Below, in pieces: positions 1 to 12,295 of a stretch of 64,000 nucleotides of DNA. A program made the position numbers and the translations under genes. Where the stretch lies: positions 13,351,086 through 13,415,085 of the forward strand of contig NC_063188.1 of assembly GCF_023159225.1 (NCBI RefSeq), in the 5' to 3' direction. How positions within the stretch are numbered: the stretch's first letter is position 1; each line of letters opens with the position of its first letter. The notes under the pieces were generated by a model. It was not told where the DNA came from and searched no databases. It saw nothing but the letters and a program-made list of their open reading frames with translations. The DNA is from Perognathus longimembris pacificus (lineage: Eukaryota; Chordata; Mammalia; Rodentia; Heteromyidae).

Positions 1-518
<518 letters not shown>

Positions 519-1410
519 GCGGCGGGGGCTGCGGGGAGGGGGTGCCACGCCATGGCACGGTGGCACGGGCGCCGCCCTGCCTCCCCGCGCGCCCGCGCGC
601 CCGCGCGCCCTCCCGCCGTCCCTCCGCCCCTCGGCCCCTCGGCCCCTCGGCCCCTCCGTCCCTGGCTGAGTGCAGTCCCGTGGAGTCGCCGCGATCTCGG
701 TGCCGTGCGCGCTGCTGTCCCCTCCCGTGTCGCGCTTGCCTTTGTTCCAGGAATAGCGCTGCTGCAGCCTCCCGCGGCTGTGTGTGGCCCTGGCCCTCGC
801 TGAGCTGCGCCCCGCGCCGCCCGCGCCGGCAGCCCAGCCCCCTCTGCCGTGCACATCTGGACGCTGTCCGGGGCTCAGGCCGCGGCGAGCTGCCTGCGGG
901 CCTAGGAGAACACACAGCCTCCCGCCGCGCTCACCTGCCGCTGCCGCACCGCCACCTCCTCCAGCCTACCTGCGCTGCCTCTGCCATCACCGCCAGCCAC
1001 CCGCGCCACCACCCACCTCCACTGCCGCTCTCACCGCTCTGGACTCCCCTCCCCGCAGACGCACCCGCGCTGACACAGCCCAAGGACACCGATTCACACA
1101 GCTGGCCCAGCCCACCGGGGACAGCCAGCCTGTCACCTTCACCTGCAGCCGGACACAGCCCCTCCTGACCCTCAGACTCTTCTCGTGTTCCTGGCAGCCA
1201 CACCCAGGCTCTCATTTTCTCCTGTGGAACAGCCCCCCCTCCACCCACACCCCCACTTGTGTATGTGTTCAGAATCTACAGCTGCCTCTCTGATGTGTGT
1301 GCTTTTTTTTTCAACATACTCACCCCTGTATTCCCTGGAGCTTTTCTACACTTCCTGTGCAAAAGCCTTTTTCTTTCTTTCAATAAATAACAGATACTAC
1401 TTAAAAAACA
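519..1410 (+). other. RTL8 copy 1 3' UTR, GC-rich
   Basis: About 0.9 kb from the stop codon to just past the poly(A) signal. It contains short GC minirepeats (CGCGCCCG units near 590-610 and CGGCCCCT units near 630-655) and open frames in several phases on both strands. These are a by-product of base composition. It aligns at near identity with the equivalent regions of copies 2, 3 and 4. Confidence 0.8.
1382..1387 (+). terminator. Poly(A) signal of RTL8 copy 1
   Basis: AATAAA after a TTTCTTTC tract. The same hexamer in the same context ends all four RTL8 units. Confidence 0.8.
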
Positions 1411-1520
1411 AATGGAGTTTTCAACTAACTGTATGGCTCCTACCTGTCAGTGATCCTGCACAGGACACTACCCATTTCTGGATGGAGGGCTGAATGTCCT
1501 GTCACTCCCTCTCTGATATT

Positions 1521-1786
1521 GAGCTTGGACTCTGTGCCTGAGCACTGTCCCTGAGCTTCTTTTGCTCAAGGCTAGCACTCTACCACTTGATCCACAGCAC
1601 CACTTCCAGCTTTTTCTGTGTATGTGGTGCTGAGGAATCAAACCCAGGCCTTCTTGCATGCTTGGCAAGCACTCTACCACTAAGCCACATTCCCAGCCCC
1701 TGATATTAATTCTTTTCTTTTTCTTTTTGGCCAGTCTCATTTGTAGGAGGCGAGCACTCTTGCCACTAGGCCATATCCCCAGCCCC
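1521..1786 (-). repeat. Two successive SINE insertions at one target
   Basis: A full IDL-Geo element occupies 1521-1699 in minus orientation, flanked by copies of the target CTGATATT (1513-1520 and about 1700-1707). A second, truncated element fills about 1716-1786 and is followed by another copy of CTGATATTAATTCTT (1787-1801). The same host bases were therefore duplicated twice. Confidence 0.8.
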
Positions 1787-2654
1787 CTGATATTAATTCT
1801 TATATTGCCAAACAGAAGACTAAGTACTTAGATGGTCATTGGGGTGGAGACTTTACTGGCAGCCACCCAAAGGACCAGTAAAGAATATTCTAATCTAGTC
1901 ACTTTTAGGAACCTAAAGTCCTTAACACAATTTTTACCATGGCCAGGTCAGAAGTTACATTAGATGCTTTTGGAGAAAAGTGCCTGTTTCATAAAATCCA
2001 GTCTGAAAGCATTCCATCTAGATGATAAAAACCATAAATCCTATATATTTGTTGGTGACCCCCGTCAGAGGTTATTTATTTAATTCATTATTCAAGGAAT
2101 AGTAGAATGCCATAGATGTTTCAGTAAGAACAGTTACATTTATCTTACGTTGGAAAGATAAATGCAGAATATTGGTTATTAGTTTACATACAAATTTCAG
2201 CCTTCCCTCATGGGTAAGAAAAGTAAAAGCATTACTTTTTATTTCTCTACATTTTAATCTTCAAAAGTTACTGTGTTAAGATGCCTCCAGTACATCACCT
2301 GTCAGTGGAAAAGTTAACCCTCCCTGTAGAGCCCATTAAGCCTAAAATGAGATTATAACCCCTTGGTTATAATATAGCACTTCACCTGGTCTGCCTTATT
2401 CCCTAATATTTGTTTGGATTTTCCAGAACATACAATTGATGAATATGTTACAAAAGTTTTTCACATGCATTCGTTCTTTTCACTTGAATAAGGAATATTT
2501 TGCTGTTCATACAGTTATTCCTTGAGGGAACACTAGATCCTGTGCCTGGATGCAAGTGATTTGACTGTTTGCTTGTATAAATGCTTTTTTATCCTCTGTC
2601 TAAAAGATATAGGATTATGAGTGTTTGACTGTTTACATTAATTCCTGTCAAAAG

Positions 2655-2892
2655 ATAGCCTGGCCCCTGTGGTTCACAACTGGAATCCTAGCTACTCAGG
2701 AGGCAGAGATGTTTGGATTGCAGTTCAAAACTAGCCCAGGCAGGGAAGTTCCTGAGACTTCTGTCTTTTATTAACCACCAAAATGTTAGAAGTGGAGCTG
2801 TGGCACCAATGGTAGAACATTTGCCTTGAGCAAAAACAAACAAACTCAGGGACAGTGCCCAGTCTCTGAGTTCAAGCCCCAAGACTGGCACA
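2655..2892 (+). repeat. SINE, 7SL/B1-like left part plus Geo-type right part
   Basis: The left part carries the Alu/B1-like phrase CTAGCTACTCAGGAGGC. The right part carries the tRNA-like boxes seen throughout the window and ends in TTCAAGCCCCAAGACTGGCAC. It runs straight into a CA microsatellite at 2916-2958, which probably grew from its 3' tail. Confidence 0.75.
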
Positions 2893-2914
2893 CGCACATG
2901 CACGCATGCGCACA

Positions 2915-2961
<47 letters not shown>

Positions 2962-4552
2962 TCCCTGTACACACTTAGTGAAGACATTTCTGGATCCTAT
3001 ATCAAAACTGCTTAAGTGCTTCCTGACTTCGTTGTGTTCTACCCTCGGAATGTGCCCTTTTCTCTATTTTCTTGTAACCCACTTAAGTATGCTTTGGATT
3101 AATTTGAACTTATAATAGCAGTGGTTGAGGAAAATAACAGGAGCTTAATCATGTTTCACTTAGGTTAAACTCATTTCTTGCCCCATGGTGGTAATTAGAA
3201 TTAATTGCTCAGTAAGCAATATTTTGAGATATCACTTCATGGTCATCTTTTCCTCCATTTCCCTGAACCTATGTTTTGGATCTGGCAGTTGCTGGAATTC
3301 TATAGGGAGCCAGAGGTGCAATATCTACAGGAAAACTTCTATATCTATTTATTCCTAGAGATGGTGTAAAATCAGTAACTTGTCATTTGCACTATCACAG
3401 ATCCAAGTGTGAAATCAGAGGGAATATTCAAATTACTTGAGCCAGGTATGGTAACACATATCTGTACGAGAGGGAAGAGGATATCCTTTGAGCAATGTTG
3501 ATATTCTCCTACCATTCTCAAGAACAATGCCAGTATAATTTTCTTCCTGCTGTTATAGCTGTATTAGAAATTTTCTCTGGTCTACACTTGTGGGAGTCTA
3601 TCTCCAATATACTCCAAAAAAGCCAGAAGTGACACTGTGGCTCAAGTGATAGAGCACTAGATTTGAGCACAGGGACGTTCAGAGACAGAGCCCAAGCCCT
3701 GAGTTCAAGCCCCAGGACCAGAAAAGAAAAAAAGATAATCTTCCAGAAATTTTGTAGCAGCTTTGGAATGGTATGGTGTCACCCAGACCTTAGAAAATTC
3801 TGGCAGTATGTGCTGATGAACAAGCACCGTTTCCTTCTTTATGTAGTTTCCCAAGTGTACCTCTCCCATAGAATCAGCCCTGAGATGGAGATGGAATAGG
3901 AATAAGGCAGGAAATCCCAACGGACCTATTGCAAGTATCTGTTGTCTGCTTATCCCATAGGAGCCTGGAAGGACCTGAAATAGCCAAGAGAAGTGCTGTA
4001 AGTCCCAGATGCAAAGACTCCTTCTCCAGGGACCTCTGCAGGAGCCTAAAATGAAAATTGGGGGGAGCAGGAATTGAAAGGGCAAAAGGTAGCTCACATA
4101 TTCAATGAAATAAAGTAGGTAAGATGAAAGTCCATTGTGATCCCCAAATAAATATTTAATAGTATGGGGGAAAATAACTATGAACAGTAAAGAATATGTG
4201 GTAAGGGCAATCATCCCTGAATCTTACCACCATCACTGTAAATTTCATATCCTAAACTAAAAGTACCTGGACTTTGATACTTTCCTGGAAAGATATAAAG
4301 GATGGTTTTGTTGACATTACTCACTATTTGTTGTTATGAGCTAGGATCTTTCAATGTAGCCCAGGCTGGAGTAAAATCTGGCATCTGGATGATGGAGATT
4401 GTGGTTCAGAGGAATGCATGGTCTATATCCACAGCTAGTCTACATCCATAGCTGCCGGCCTATAACTGCACTTCAACGCTGTCCCTTTGGGCCCTTCTAG
4501 TGGTTAAACCACCTTCTCCACTGACCCCCAGTCTCTTCGTCAACATTTTCTT

Positions 4553-4750
4553 CTTTTTTTGCCAGTCCTGGGGCTTGGACTCAGGGCCTGAGCACTGTCC
4601 CTGGCTTCTTTTTGCTCAAGGCTAGCACTCTACCACTTGAGCCACAGCGCCACTTCCGGCTCTTTCTATGTATGTGGTGCTGAGGAATCGAACCCAGGGC
4701 TTCATGTATATGAGGCAAGCATTCTACCAGTAGGACATATTCCCAGCTCC
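4553..4750 (-). repeat. IDL-Geo dimeric SINE
   Basis: Complete minus copy: a T-rich start (poly-A tail of the element), the Geo half, then the ID half ending at CATATTCCCAGCTCCC. Confidence 0.8.
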
Positions 4751-5964
4751 CATCTTCTTAACTGGTGCCCACACATAGTTGTAAACTCTGTTCTATTGTT
4801 TCTCATTTCTCTGGGTCCCTTTCCTGCATTCTCTTTCCCTTGCACCTATCCTGCCTATGGACTTCAGACTCTGCCGCAGTGCCCAACTGAGTCTAGAACC
4901 TATTTTCTTCCCTGCTATGGCTGTTTCTGCCCTAAGGCAGCTAATATTGTTGTGAGGTGAAATATACCTTAAATCAGATATAAAACCAGCCATGAGAAAA
5001 TAGAGAAGCCATATCTTGAAAGTCTGAATTTTGGAGTCTTTATTGGGATGCTAGTGGTCTGCAGTCTGGCCAATTACAAAGGTCCCATGCTGGGTGGAGA
5101 GCAAGCCTCAGCCAAGCATTGGACAGAAACCCTGCACAAGGTGCTGAGCTCCCTTGGGGCTAAACAACACAAGGTATCTACATATTCTCCAGAGCAGGGC
5201 CCTCCTGACTCTACCCACAGAGCCAGGCGGCTGCAATTCAAAGGCTGGCTTGTCTCACCTCTAGGCCTTGGTGCTGGGTGAACAGCCCCCAATCTCTTAG
5301 CTAGGCTCCAGATGTCTGCGAAAACAACAGCCCCCAGCACCTGGCCAGGCAAAGGATGGCTGTGACTCAGTTGACACATTACAATATCATATTGTCACAT
5401 GATCAAAAGGAGACCTTGTCCTTAAGGCTAGAAAGACTATTAATTTGGGCCTCTGGTTGTTTTCTTTCTTTTCTCTTTTGCCAATCCTCTGGCTTGAACT
5501 CGGTGCCTGGGTGCTGTCCTTGAGCCACAGTATCACTTCAGGCTCTTTTTGAATAGTTTAAGAGCTACCAGTGCCCAGCTGGGCCTCTGGTTTAAGACTG
5601 CACTTGTGCTCATTCTGTATCTTGGAATGGAAGGCTAACAGTACAAGTAAACACATTTTTTGAGGTTTAGGATAGATCCCTTAATGTACATATATAATAC
5701 AAATTATTTTGGTCTGTAAAAACCTCACTCCAGCGAGGCATTTGTGGTTCATACCTGTAATCCTGTCTAATCTAAAGGCAGATAATGGAAGGATTACCAC
5801 TCGAGGCTAGCCCTGGCAAAAAGTTTATGAGACCATCAGTCAGTAGCTGAGTGTGGTGTCATATGTGTATCATCCCAACTAAAGCAGGGATTGTAAATAG
5901 GAAGATCATGCTATAGGTAAGCCTGAGTGAAAAGCAAAACCCTATCTAAAAATACAGATATAGC

Positions 5965-6177
5965 AAGCTGGATGCCAGTGGCTCACACTGTAGTCATAGC
6001 TACTCAGGAGGCTGAGATCTGAGGATCACCATTAAAAAGCCAGACTGGGCAGGAAAGTCCATGAGACTCTTATCTCCAATTAACCAGAAGTAGAGTTATG
6101 GCTCAAGTGGTAGAACATTAGCCTTGATCACAAAGCTCAGGGACAGTTCCCATGCTCTGAGTTCAAGCTCCAGCACC
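5965..6177 (+). repeat. SINE, B1-like plus Geo type
   Basis: Plus-strand copy with GCTACTCAGGAGGCTGAGATC, ending in CAAGCTCCAGCAC and followed by a poly-C run at 6176-6188. An older B1-like fragment lies just upstream (5730-5960). Confidence 0.75.
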
Positions 6178-6519
6178 CCCCCCCCCCCACTACTCACATA
6201 CAGAGAAGCACATTGCAAAATAGGACATGGAGCTTATTTGTCGAATGGCTAGAAATGAGAACTACTTCACTGATTGCAAAGGAAATAGTAAAAAGCCCTG
6301 TGAAGTAGAGGTGCAATTGTGAAAACATTCCCCAGTGATGAACACTGAGCTAGAATAATATCAAGGGAAGAAAATTTGCTGGTAAGCAATCTGACAAATT
6401 TGAGAGGTCCCAAAGAAGTAGTAATTATACAGATTATATCACTGAATGGTTATTACCACAGGCTATTGATGAACTTCACACTGCAAAAGACTATGTATAA
6501 TTAAAAAAAAATAGAAAGC

Positions 6520-6715
6520 CATCTGGGTGCTTGTGGCTTACATTTGTAATGATGAGATTTGAGGATCATGGTTTGAATCCCTGGCAGGAAAGACTATGAG
6601 ACTCTTATCTCCAATTAAGCATCAACACAGCTAGAAGTGGAACTGTGGCTCAGGTGATAGAGTGCTATCAAAAGAGCCCAGGGAGTGCACTCACACCTGG
6701 AGTTAAAGTACTACA
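6520..6715 (+). repeat. SINE, B1-like plus Geo type, diverged
   Basis: Recognisable by the GAGATTTGAGGATCATGG block and the downstream GTGGCTCAGGTGATAGAGTGC A-box-like block. It is degraded relative to neighbours. Confidence 0.65.
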
Positions 6716-7597
6716 ATAGGCAAACACACCCACAAAAAAAAGGAAAGAAAGCCAAGGAATGTTCTCATCTCCCTGAAACAGAGAGTAGGGAAGTCTAAGA
6801 ATTGGCTGTGTAATATTGGTGTTCCTTTTAGTGTGATCAGTCCATTTCGGTTTTCCAGCCATATACTCAAGCACCTTCATAAATTAGCTAAGCTTAGCCT
6901 TGCTGTACCTTTTCCCATATTGTGGAAAATTCATCCAAATTGGAAATAAGTCAGAGTACAGTGTGTTATTTATTTGGAGTCATGATCTCACTAAATTATC
7001 TTGGAGTGGCCTCAAATTAACTATGTGCCCAGCTTAGCCCAGAAGGCTTCAGTTTCTCCAGTGCTAGGAACACAGGTGTACACTACAATGTCACGCTGCA
7101 TACGTTTTCACCATCAAAACAGTGTTGGCTTACATGCCATTTGAGGCTCATGTGACATTACTTAGATATTTAAATAGTTAAGGTATAGCAGCTTTTTGCA
7201 CCAATATAGACTTAAGACAGTACCTATTAGAGATACATTAGGGAACAATGGGGCTGGGATGTAGTTGAGTAGCAAAGCACTTTCCTGACAAATGCAATGT
7301 CCAGGGTTGACCTCAGTGCAAAAAAAAAAAATCATGACCTTTATTCTGCCCAAGAGTGTGCAATTTTGTCCTCGGGTTAGCAACCACCGATACATGTAAA
7401 TTAGTACTTCCTTTGGCATTACCTCCATACCCCTCATTATCTTCATATGCTTTCCTTTTTCAGAGGTGTCTAAAACTAATGGTTCCTCATTAAATCTCTG
7501 GTTAAAGAAAACTTAGGCATTCATCAGGAAATGTTTGGGGATTATGCTCTTAACGCTTGTGAGAGTAAGGAAATATTTTTCGATAATGCTTCTCATA

Positions 7598-7827
7598 TCT
7601 TTTTGTCAGTCATGGGGCTTGAACTCAGGGCCTGGTCACTGTCCCTGGCTTCTTTGGCTCAAGGCTAGCACTCTACCACTTGAGCCACAGTACCACTTCC
7701 CTTTTTTGAATGGTTCATTGGAGATAAATCTCACAGGAACTTTTCTGTCTTGGCTGGCTTCAAACTGTGATCCTCAGATATCAGCCTCCTGAGTAGCTAG
7801 GATTACAGGCTTGAGCCACCTCCATGA
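7598..7827 (-). repeat. SINE, B1-like plus Geo type
   Basis: Minus copy running from a Geo half (TGGGGCTTGAACTCAGGGCC) to the B1-like half (CCTGAGTAGCTAGGATTACAG). Confidence 0.75.
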
Positions 7828-8273
7828 AAATCAGATCAAGATCAATTTCCTAACAGATATGCCAGTTATTAGAAGACTGACCATTTAACACTGGATGGCT
7901 TCAGGTAGGGTTTCCATACCCAGGACCACTACAGTACTACATCTTTTGGTTTTAATTATCTTTGAAGTGCACCAGGGTATTATGTGAGTTAGGACATTTA
8001 ACTTTGTTGGACAATTGCCAAGAATCAGGCTTTTTATTTGAGTCATTAAAGGCTGTTAAGCCTTAGGGAGTAACTTTATAATGGAAATTTATCATCTAGT
8101 TTCTGGAGATGCAGGTTATTAATTGGCTTCCTGCCTAAAGTACCCATTCCATCCCTCATTTCTCTCTACATTATCAAAAACTATAACTGCTTTTTAAATA
8201 AAGTTTTATCTTCCATTAATTCCCCAAGTAACTGGTTAAATAACTGTAACAGATATTCAGTCCGGGTGGCATT

Positions 8274-8587
8274 CCTCTCTAATTGGCATATCAATTAGGG
8301 AGCTGTGCTTTTAAATTCTTTTTGGAAAGGAGGAAACCATTTGAAAGAAGCTTCCTGGATTACTTCTCCCATAACCCGACAGAAATAATAATAATGATAA
8401 TAACAATAATCCAGATTCTAAGAGGGTTGTCCTCTCTAATTGGCATATCAATTAGGGAGTTGTGCTTTTAAATCCTTTTTGGAAAGGAGGAAACCATTTG
8501 AAAGAAGCTTCCTGGATTACTTCTCCCATAACCCGACAGAAATAATAATAATGATAATAACAATAATCCAGATTCTAAGAGGGTTGT
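8274..8587. repeat. 157-bp tandem direct duplication
   Basis: Two head-to-tail units, 8274-8430 and 8431-8587, each starting CCTCTCTAATTGGCATATC and ending AAGAGGGTTGT. They differ by only a few substitutions (for example AGCTG against AGTTG). This is a recent duplication in a non-coding segment containing a short AATAAT-rich run. Confidence 0.92.
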
Positions 8588-8825
8588 AAACAATCTGAAC
8601 TAGTATATTCAGCAACTGAAAGTGAATGGTTGTAATTGTTTTATCCCCATGCTCACAAGAATAAAATACTCTGTCTAAAATATTTGTTACCACCAACAAC
8701 CTAGTCCTCCAGCCAGAGCCTAATCTAAACCTGAATCCAGAAATTGGTGGTTGCATTTGCAGGACCAGGGAGGGAAAGGAGCTATACACTTGAAAACTAC
8801 ATTCCATTTTAAATAGTGTCTGATA

Positions 8826-8831
8826 TTTATT
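8826..8831 (-). terminator. Poly(A) signal of RTL8 copy 2
   Basis: AATAAA on the minus strand in the same CTTTC-rich context as the other copies. It ends a 3' UTR of about 0.85 kb that begins at 9684. Confidence 0.8.
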
Positions 8832-9684
8832 GAAAGAAAGGAAAGGATATTGTACAGGCAGTGTAGAAGAGCAGAAGTGGTCCAGGGTTTACTGTGTTAA
8901 AGAAAAAGCACACACACATCAAGAGAGACACCTGTAGATTCTGAATACAAGTGGATTGGAGGGTGTGGAACTTTTCCACAGGAGAAAATGAGAGCCTGGG
9001 TGTGGCTGCCAGGAACACAAGAAGAGTCTGAGGGTCAGGAGGGGCTGTGTCCGGCTGCAGGTGAAGGTGACAGGCTGGCTGTCCCCGGTGGGCTGGGCCA
9101 GCTGTGTGAATCGGTGTCCTTGGGCTGTGTCAGCTCGGGTGCGTCTGCGGGGAGGGGAGTCGAGAGCGGTGAGAGCGGCAGTGGAGGTGGGTGGTGGCGC
9201 GGGTGGCTGGCGGTGATGGCAGAGGCAGCGCAGGTAGGCTGGAGGAGGTGGCGGTGCGGCAGCGGCAGGTGAGCGCGGCGGGAGGCTGTGTGTTCTCCTA
9301 GGCCCGCAGGCAGCTCGCCGCGGCCTGAGCCCCGGACAGCGTCCAGATGTGCACGGCAGAGGGGGCTGGGCTGCCGGCGCGGGCGGCGCGGGGCGCAGCT
9401 CAGCGAGGGCCAGGGCCACACACAGCCGCGGGAGGCTGCAGCAGCGCTATTCCTGGAACAAAGGCAAGCGCGACACGGGAGGGGACAGCAGCGCGCACGG
9501 CACCGAGATCGCGGCGACTCCACGGGACTGCACTCAGCCAGGGACGGAGGGGCCGAGGGGCCGAGGGGCCGAGGGGCGGAGGGACGGCGGGAGGGCGCGC
9601 GGGCGCGCGGGCGCGCGGGGAGGCAGGGCGGCGCCCGTGCCACCGTGCCATGGCGTGGCACCCCCTCCCCGCAGCCCCCGCCGC
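8832..9684 (-). other. RTL8 copy 2 3' UTR
   Basis: GC-rich UTR aligned along its length with copies 1, 3 and 4. It has three CGCGCCCG units where copy 4 has two, and it carries its own combination of variant bases, described among the findings. Confidence 0.8.
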
Positions 9685-10390
<706 letters not shown>

Positions 10391-11197
10391 TTCAGCACAA
10401 GTCAAGTGTTTTTGGAGTTAAAGAGTTGCCACTTAGTGTATATAGTTTACTTCTCTAGGGCTATGGGCTTTTCCAAGTTTCTTTGAAGATGTTTGGCTGT
10501 GACACTTTGAAAAAAATCATCTATCAAAAATTTTCTAATGTTTCTTGGTATTTGATAATTTGATACTATCTCATGATTAACGATATTTTTTTTTTGTTGT
10601 GCCAGGACTGTCGCTTTAACTCAGTGTCTGCGTGCTGTCTCTGAACTCTTCTTCAAGGCCAGTGCCCTGCCACTGGAGCCACAGCTGTACTTCCTTCTTT
10701 ACTGGAGTTTAGACTCTCACAGACTTTCCTGCCTCTACTGGCTTTGAATTGTGATCCTCAGGTATCCGTTTCCTAAATAGGTTGGATTACAGGCATGAAA
10801 CACCGGTACCCAGCTCCCATGATTCATTTTTGATTGATAAAATCACCTTATGCCAAGCTTCCTGACATATAACTATAATTCCAGTACTCATGAGTAAGAG
10901 GCAGATGGATTGAGAGTTCAGGGCAGCCTGTGCTACGTAGTGAGATTTTTACTCATAAAACTAATGCCTCAGGATCTAGCTCAAAGGGAGAGCTCTTGCC
11001 TAACATGCAAGACCCTGGGTTCAAAACTCAACTCTCCAAATTGAAAACAAAAGCAGCCTTGCATTCCTGAAAGAAGATTCTGTCAACCAAGGGATATCTT
11101 TTCAATATATTCATATATCCATTGATAGATTGAGCAAATAGATACATTGTTACATATTCATAAAATATAATTCTAAGGCACAGACCAATGAGGATAA
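10391..11197. other. Spacer between RTL8 copy 2 and the provirus
   Basis: No gene. It holds a minus SINE of the B1-like plus Geo type (10587-10817) and an older B1/ID-like plus fragment (about 10850-11040), the latter with CTAACATGCAAGACCCTGGGTTC. The rest is AT-rich sequence without recognised content. Confidence 0.6.
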
Positions 11198-11201
11198 ATA
11201 C

Positions 11202-11672
11202 TGTTATGCTAAGTCGCGAAACCACCACCAAGAAGACCACCGAGACTCAGACATTCCGAAATGCAAAAGCAAGGCAAGGCTTTATTTAAGTGAGCTGCAA
11301 CTCGGGCCTCGTCCTACCAACCGACACAGCGGAGGTTAGGAGGAAGCCCCGAGCTGTGATTACAGAGAGCTTATAAAGGCAAAGAACAAAGTTACAACAA
11401 TCAGGTGTTCAAGCAAGCAAGATTAGGATACAGGTACAAATCTGATTGGCTCAGGGCTCGAGGCATTCTGGGGGCAGTTAGAGTTAAGCATTCCCAGTCA
11501 TTAGAGTTCTACACTGACTGGGCCCTAATGGGCTTGTCCTGGGTCTGCTCACAGGGCCTGCTTATCTCAGGTTCGCGTGGTAAAGTGGGGTTCACGTGGT
11601 AAAGTGGGGTTCGTGTGGTAAAATGGGGTTCATGTGGTAAAATGGGGCCTGACTTCAAAGTCTGGCACTTCA
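11202..11672 (-). repeat. Provirus 3' LTR
   Basis: 471 bp. On the minus strand it starts TGAAGTGCCAGACTTTG and ends CATAACA. A poly(A) signal AATAAA lies in the R region (plus strand TTTATT at 11281-11286). U3 has about four tandem units of 20 bp based on GGTAAAGTGGGGTTC; the 5' LTR has about three. Confidence 0.92.
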
Positions 11673-11692
11673 TTTCCCCCTTTTTCTTTTTG
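11673..11692 (-). promoter_or_regulatory. Polypurine tract of the provirus
   Basis: On the minus strand this reads as a run of A and G ending GGGGGAAA directly before the TG of the 3' LTR. This is where plus-strand DNA synthesis is primed in retroviruses. Confidence 0.88.
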
Positions 11693-12295
11693 GTACCTTG
11701 GGAGCCAATCATGGCTCCATTCTGTCCATTTCAATGGCTTGCATGTCTAGGGGATGATATAGAGATAAGGCATGGGCCAATAGGACCCAAAGTAGTAACC
11801 AAAGGGCCTGTCACCATTTCTCACACGTACAGTCTCTGTACCTCTGTTTTGCATGCCTCTAGTTTATCCTGCCTCATCTTCCCAAAAACAACTCTGGTCC
11901 CTCGGTTTTAAAGGGGGGCTGATGGGTGAATATCATCCATCTTCTGTAGCTTCTTCTGGCTGACTCAGGGGCGTTGACCTTACCTAGCCAGGAACCTATA
12001 ACCTTAGTCTACCAAGGGACTGCAGGATTACTGCAAACTGAAAATTAACTTTCAGCTATATAGACTTACCATTAGCTGTATAGTATCCAAATGTAAGCAA
12101 CAAAATAATACATAAACTTCTCAGCTGTGCTCTAAGGGTCGGGTGGCTATACCCGTATTCCTGAGCAAGCCCCAAACTACCTAAAATAAGGGGGTCACCT
12201 CACTTTGGAGTGAGCTGCCAAAATAACATCAACACTAGCCAGGGTAGTAAGGAAAGAAGGCAAAAAGAAAATTATAACAATGTTCAGTTTAACTT

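Larger units (their letters stand above)
1802..8820. other. Spacer between RTL8 copies 1 and 2
   Basis: No gene was recognised. The first about 120 bp (to near 1925) are still part of the RTL8 duplicated unit, with homology to 29868-29985. The rest is AT-rich unique sequence with SINEs (2655-2892, 3625-3722, 4553-4750, 5460-5580, 5965-6177, 6520-6715, 7598-7827), a CA repeat at 2916-2958 and a 157-bp tandem duplication at 8274-8587. Nothing further was seen in 2000-2650, 3100-3600, 3730-4550 or 7830-8270. Confidence 0.6.

Noticed and set aside
542..1168. 208-codon frame in the 3' UTR of RTL8 copy 1 (also in copy 2)
   Set aside because: Proline- and arginine-rich low-complexity product, altered in copy 3 and truncated in copy 4. 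No independent sign of coding.
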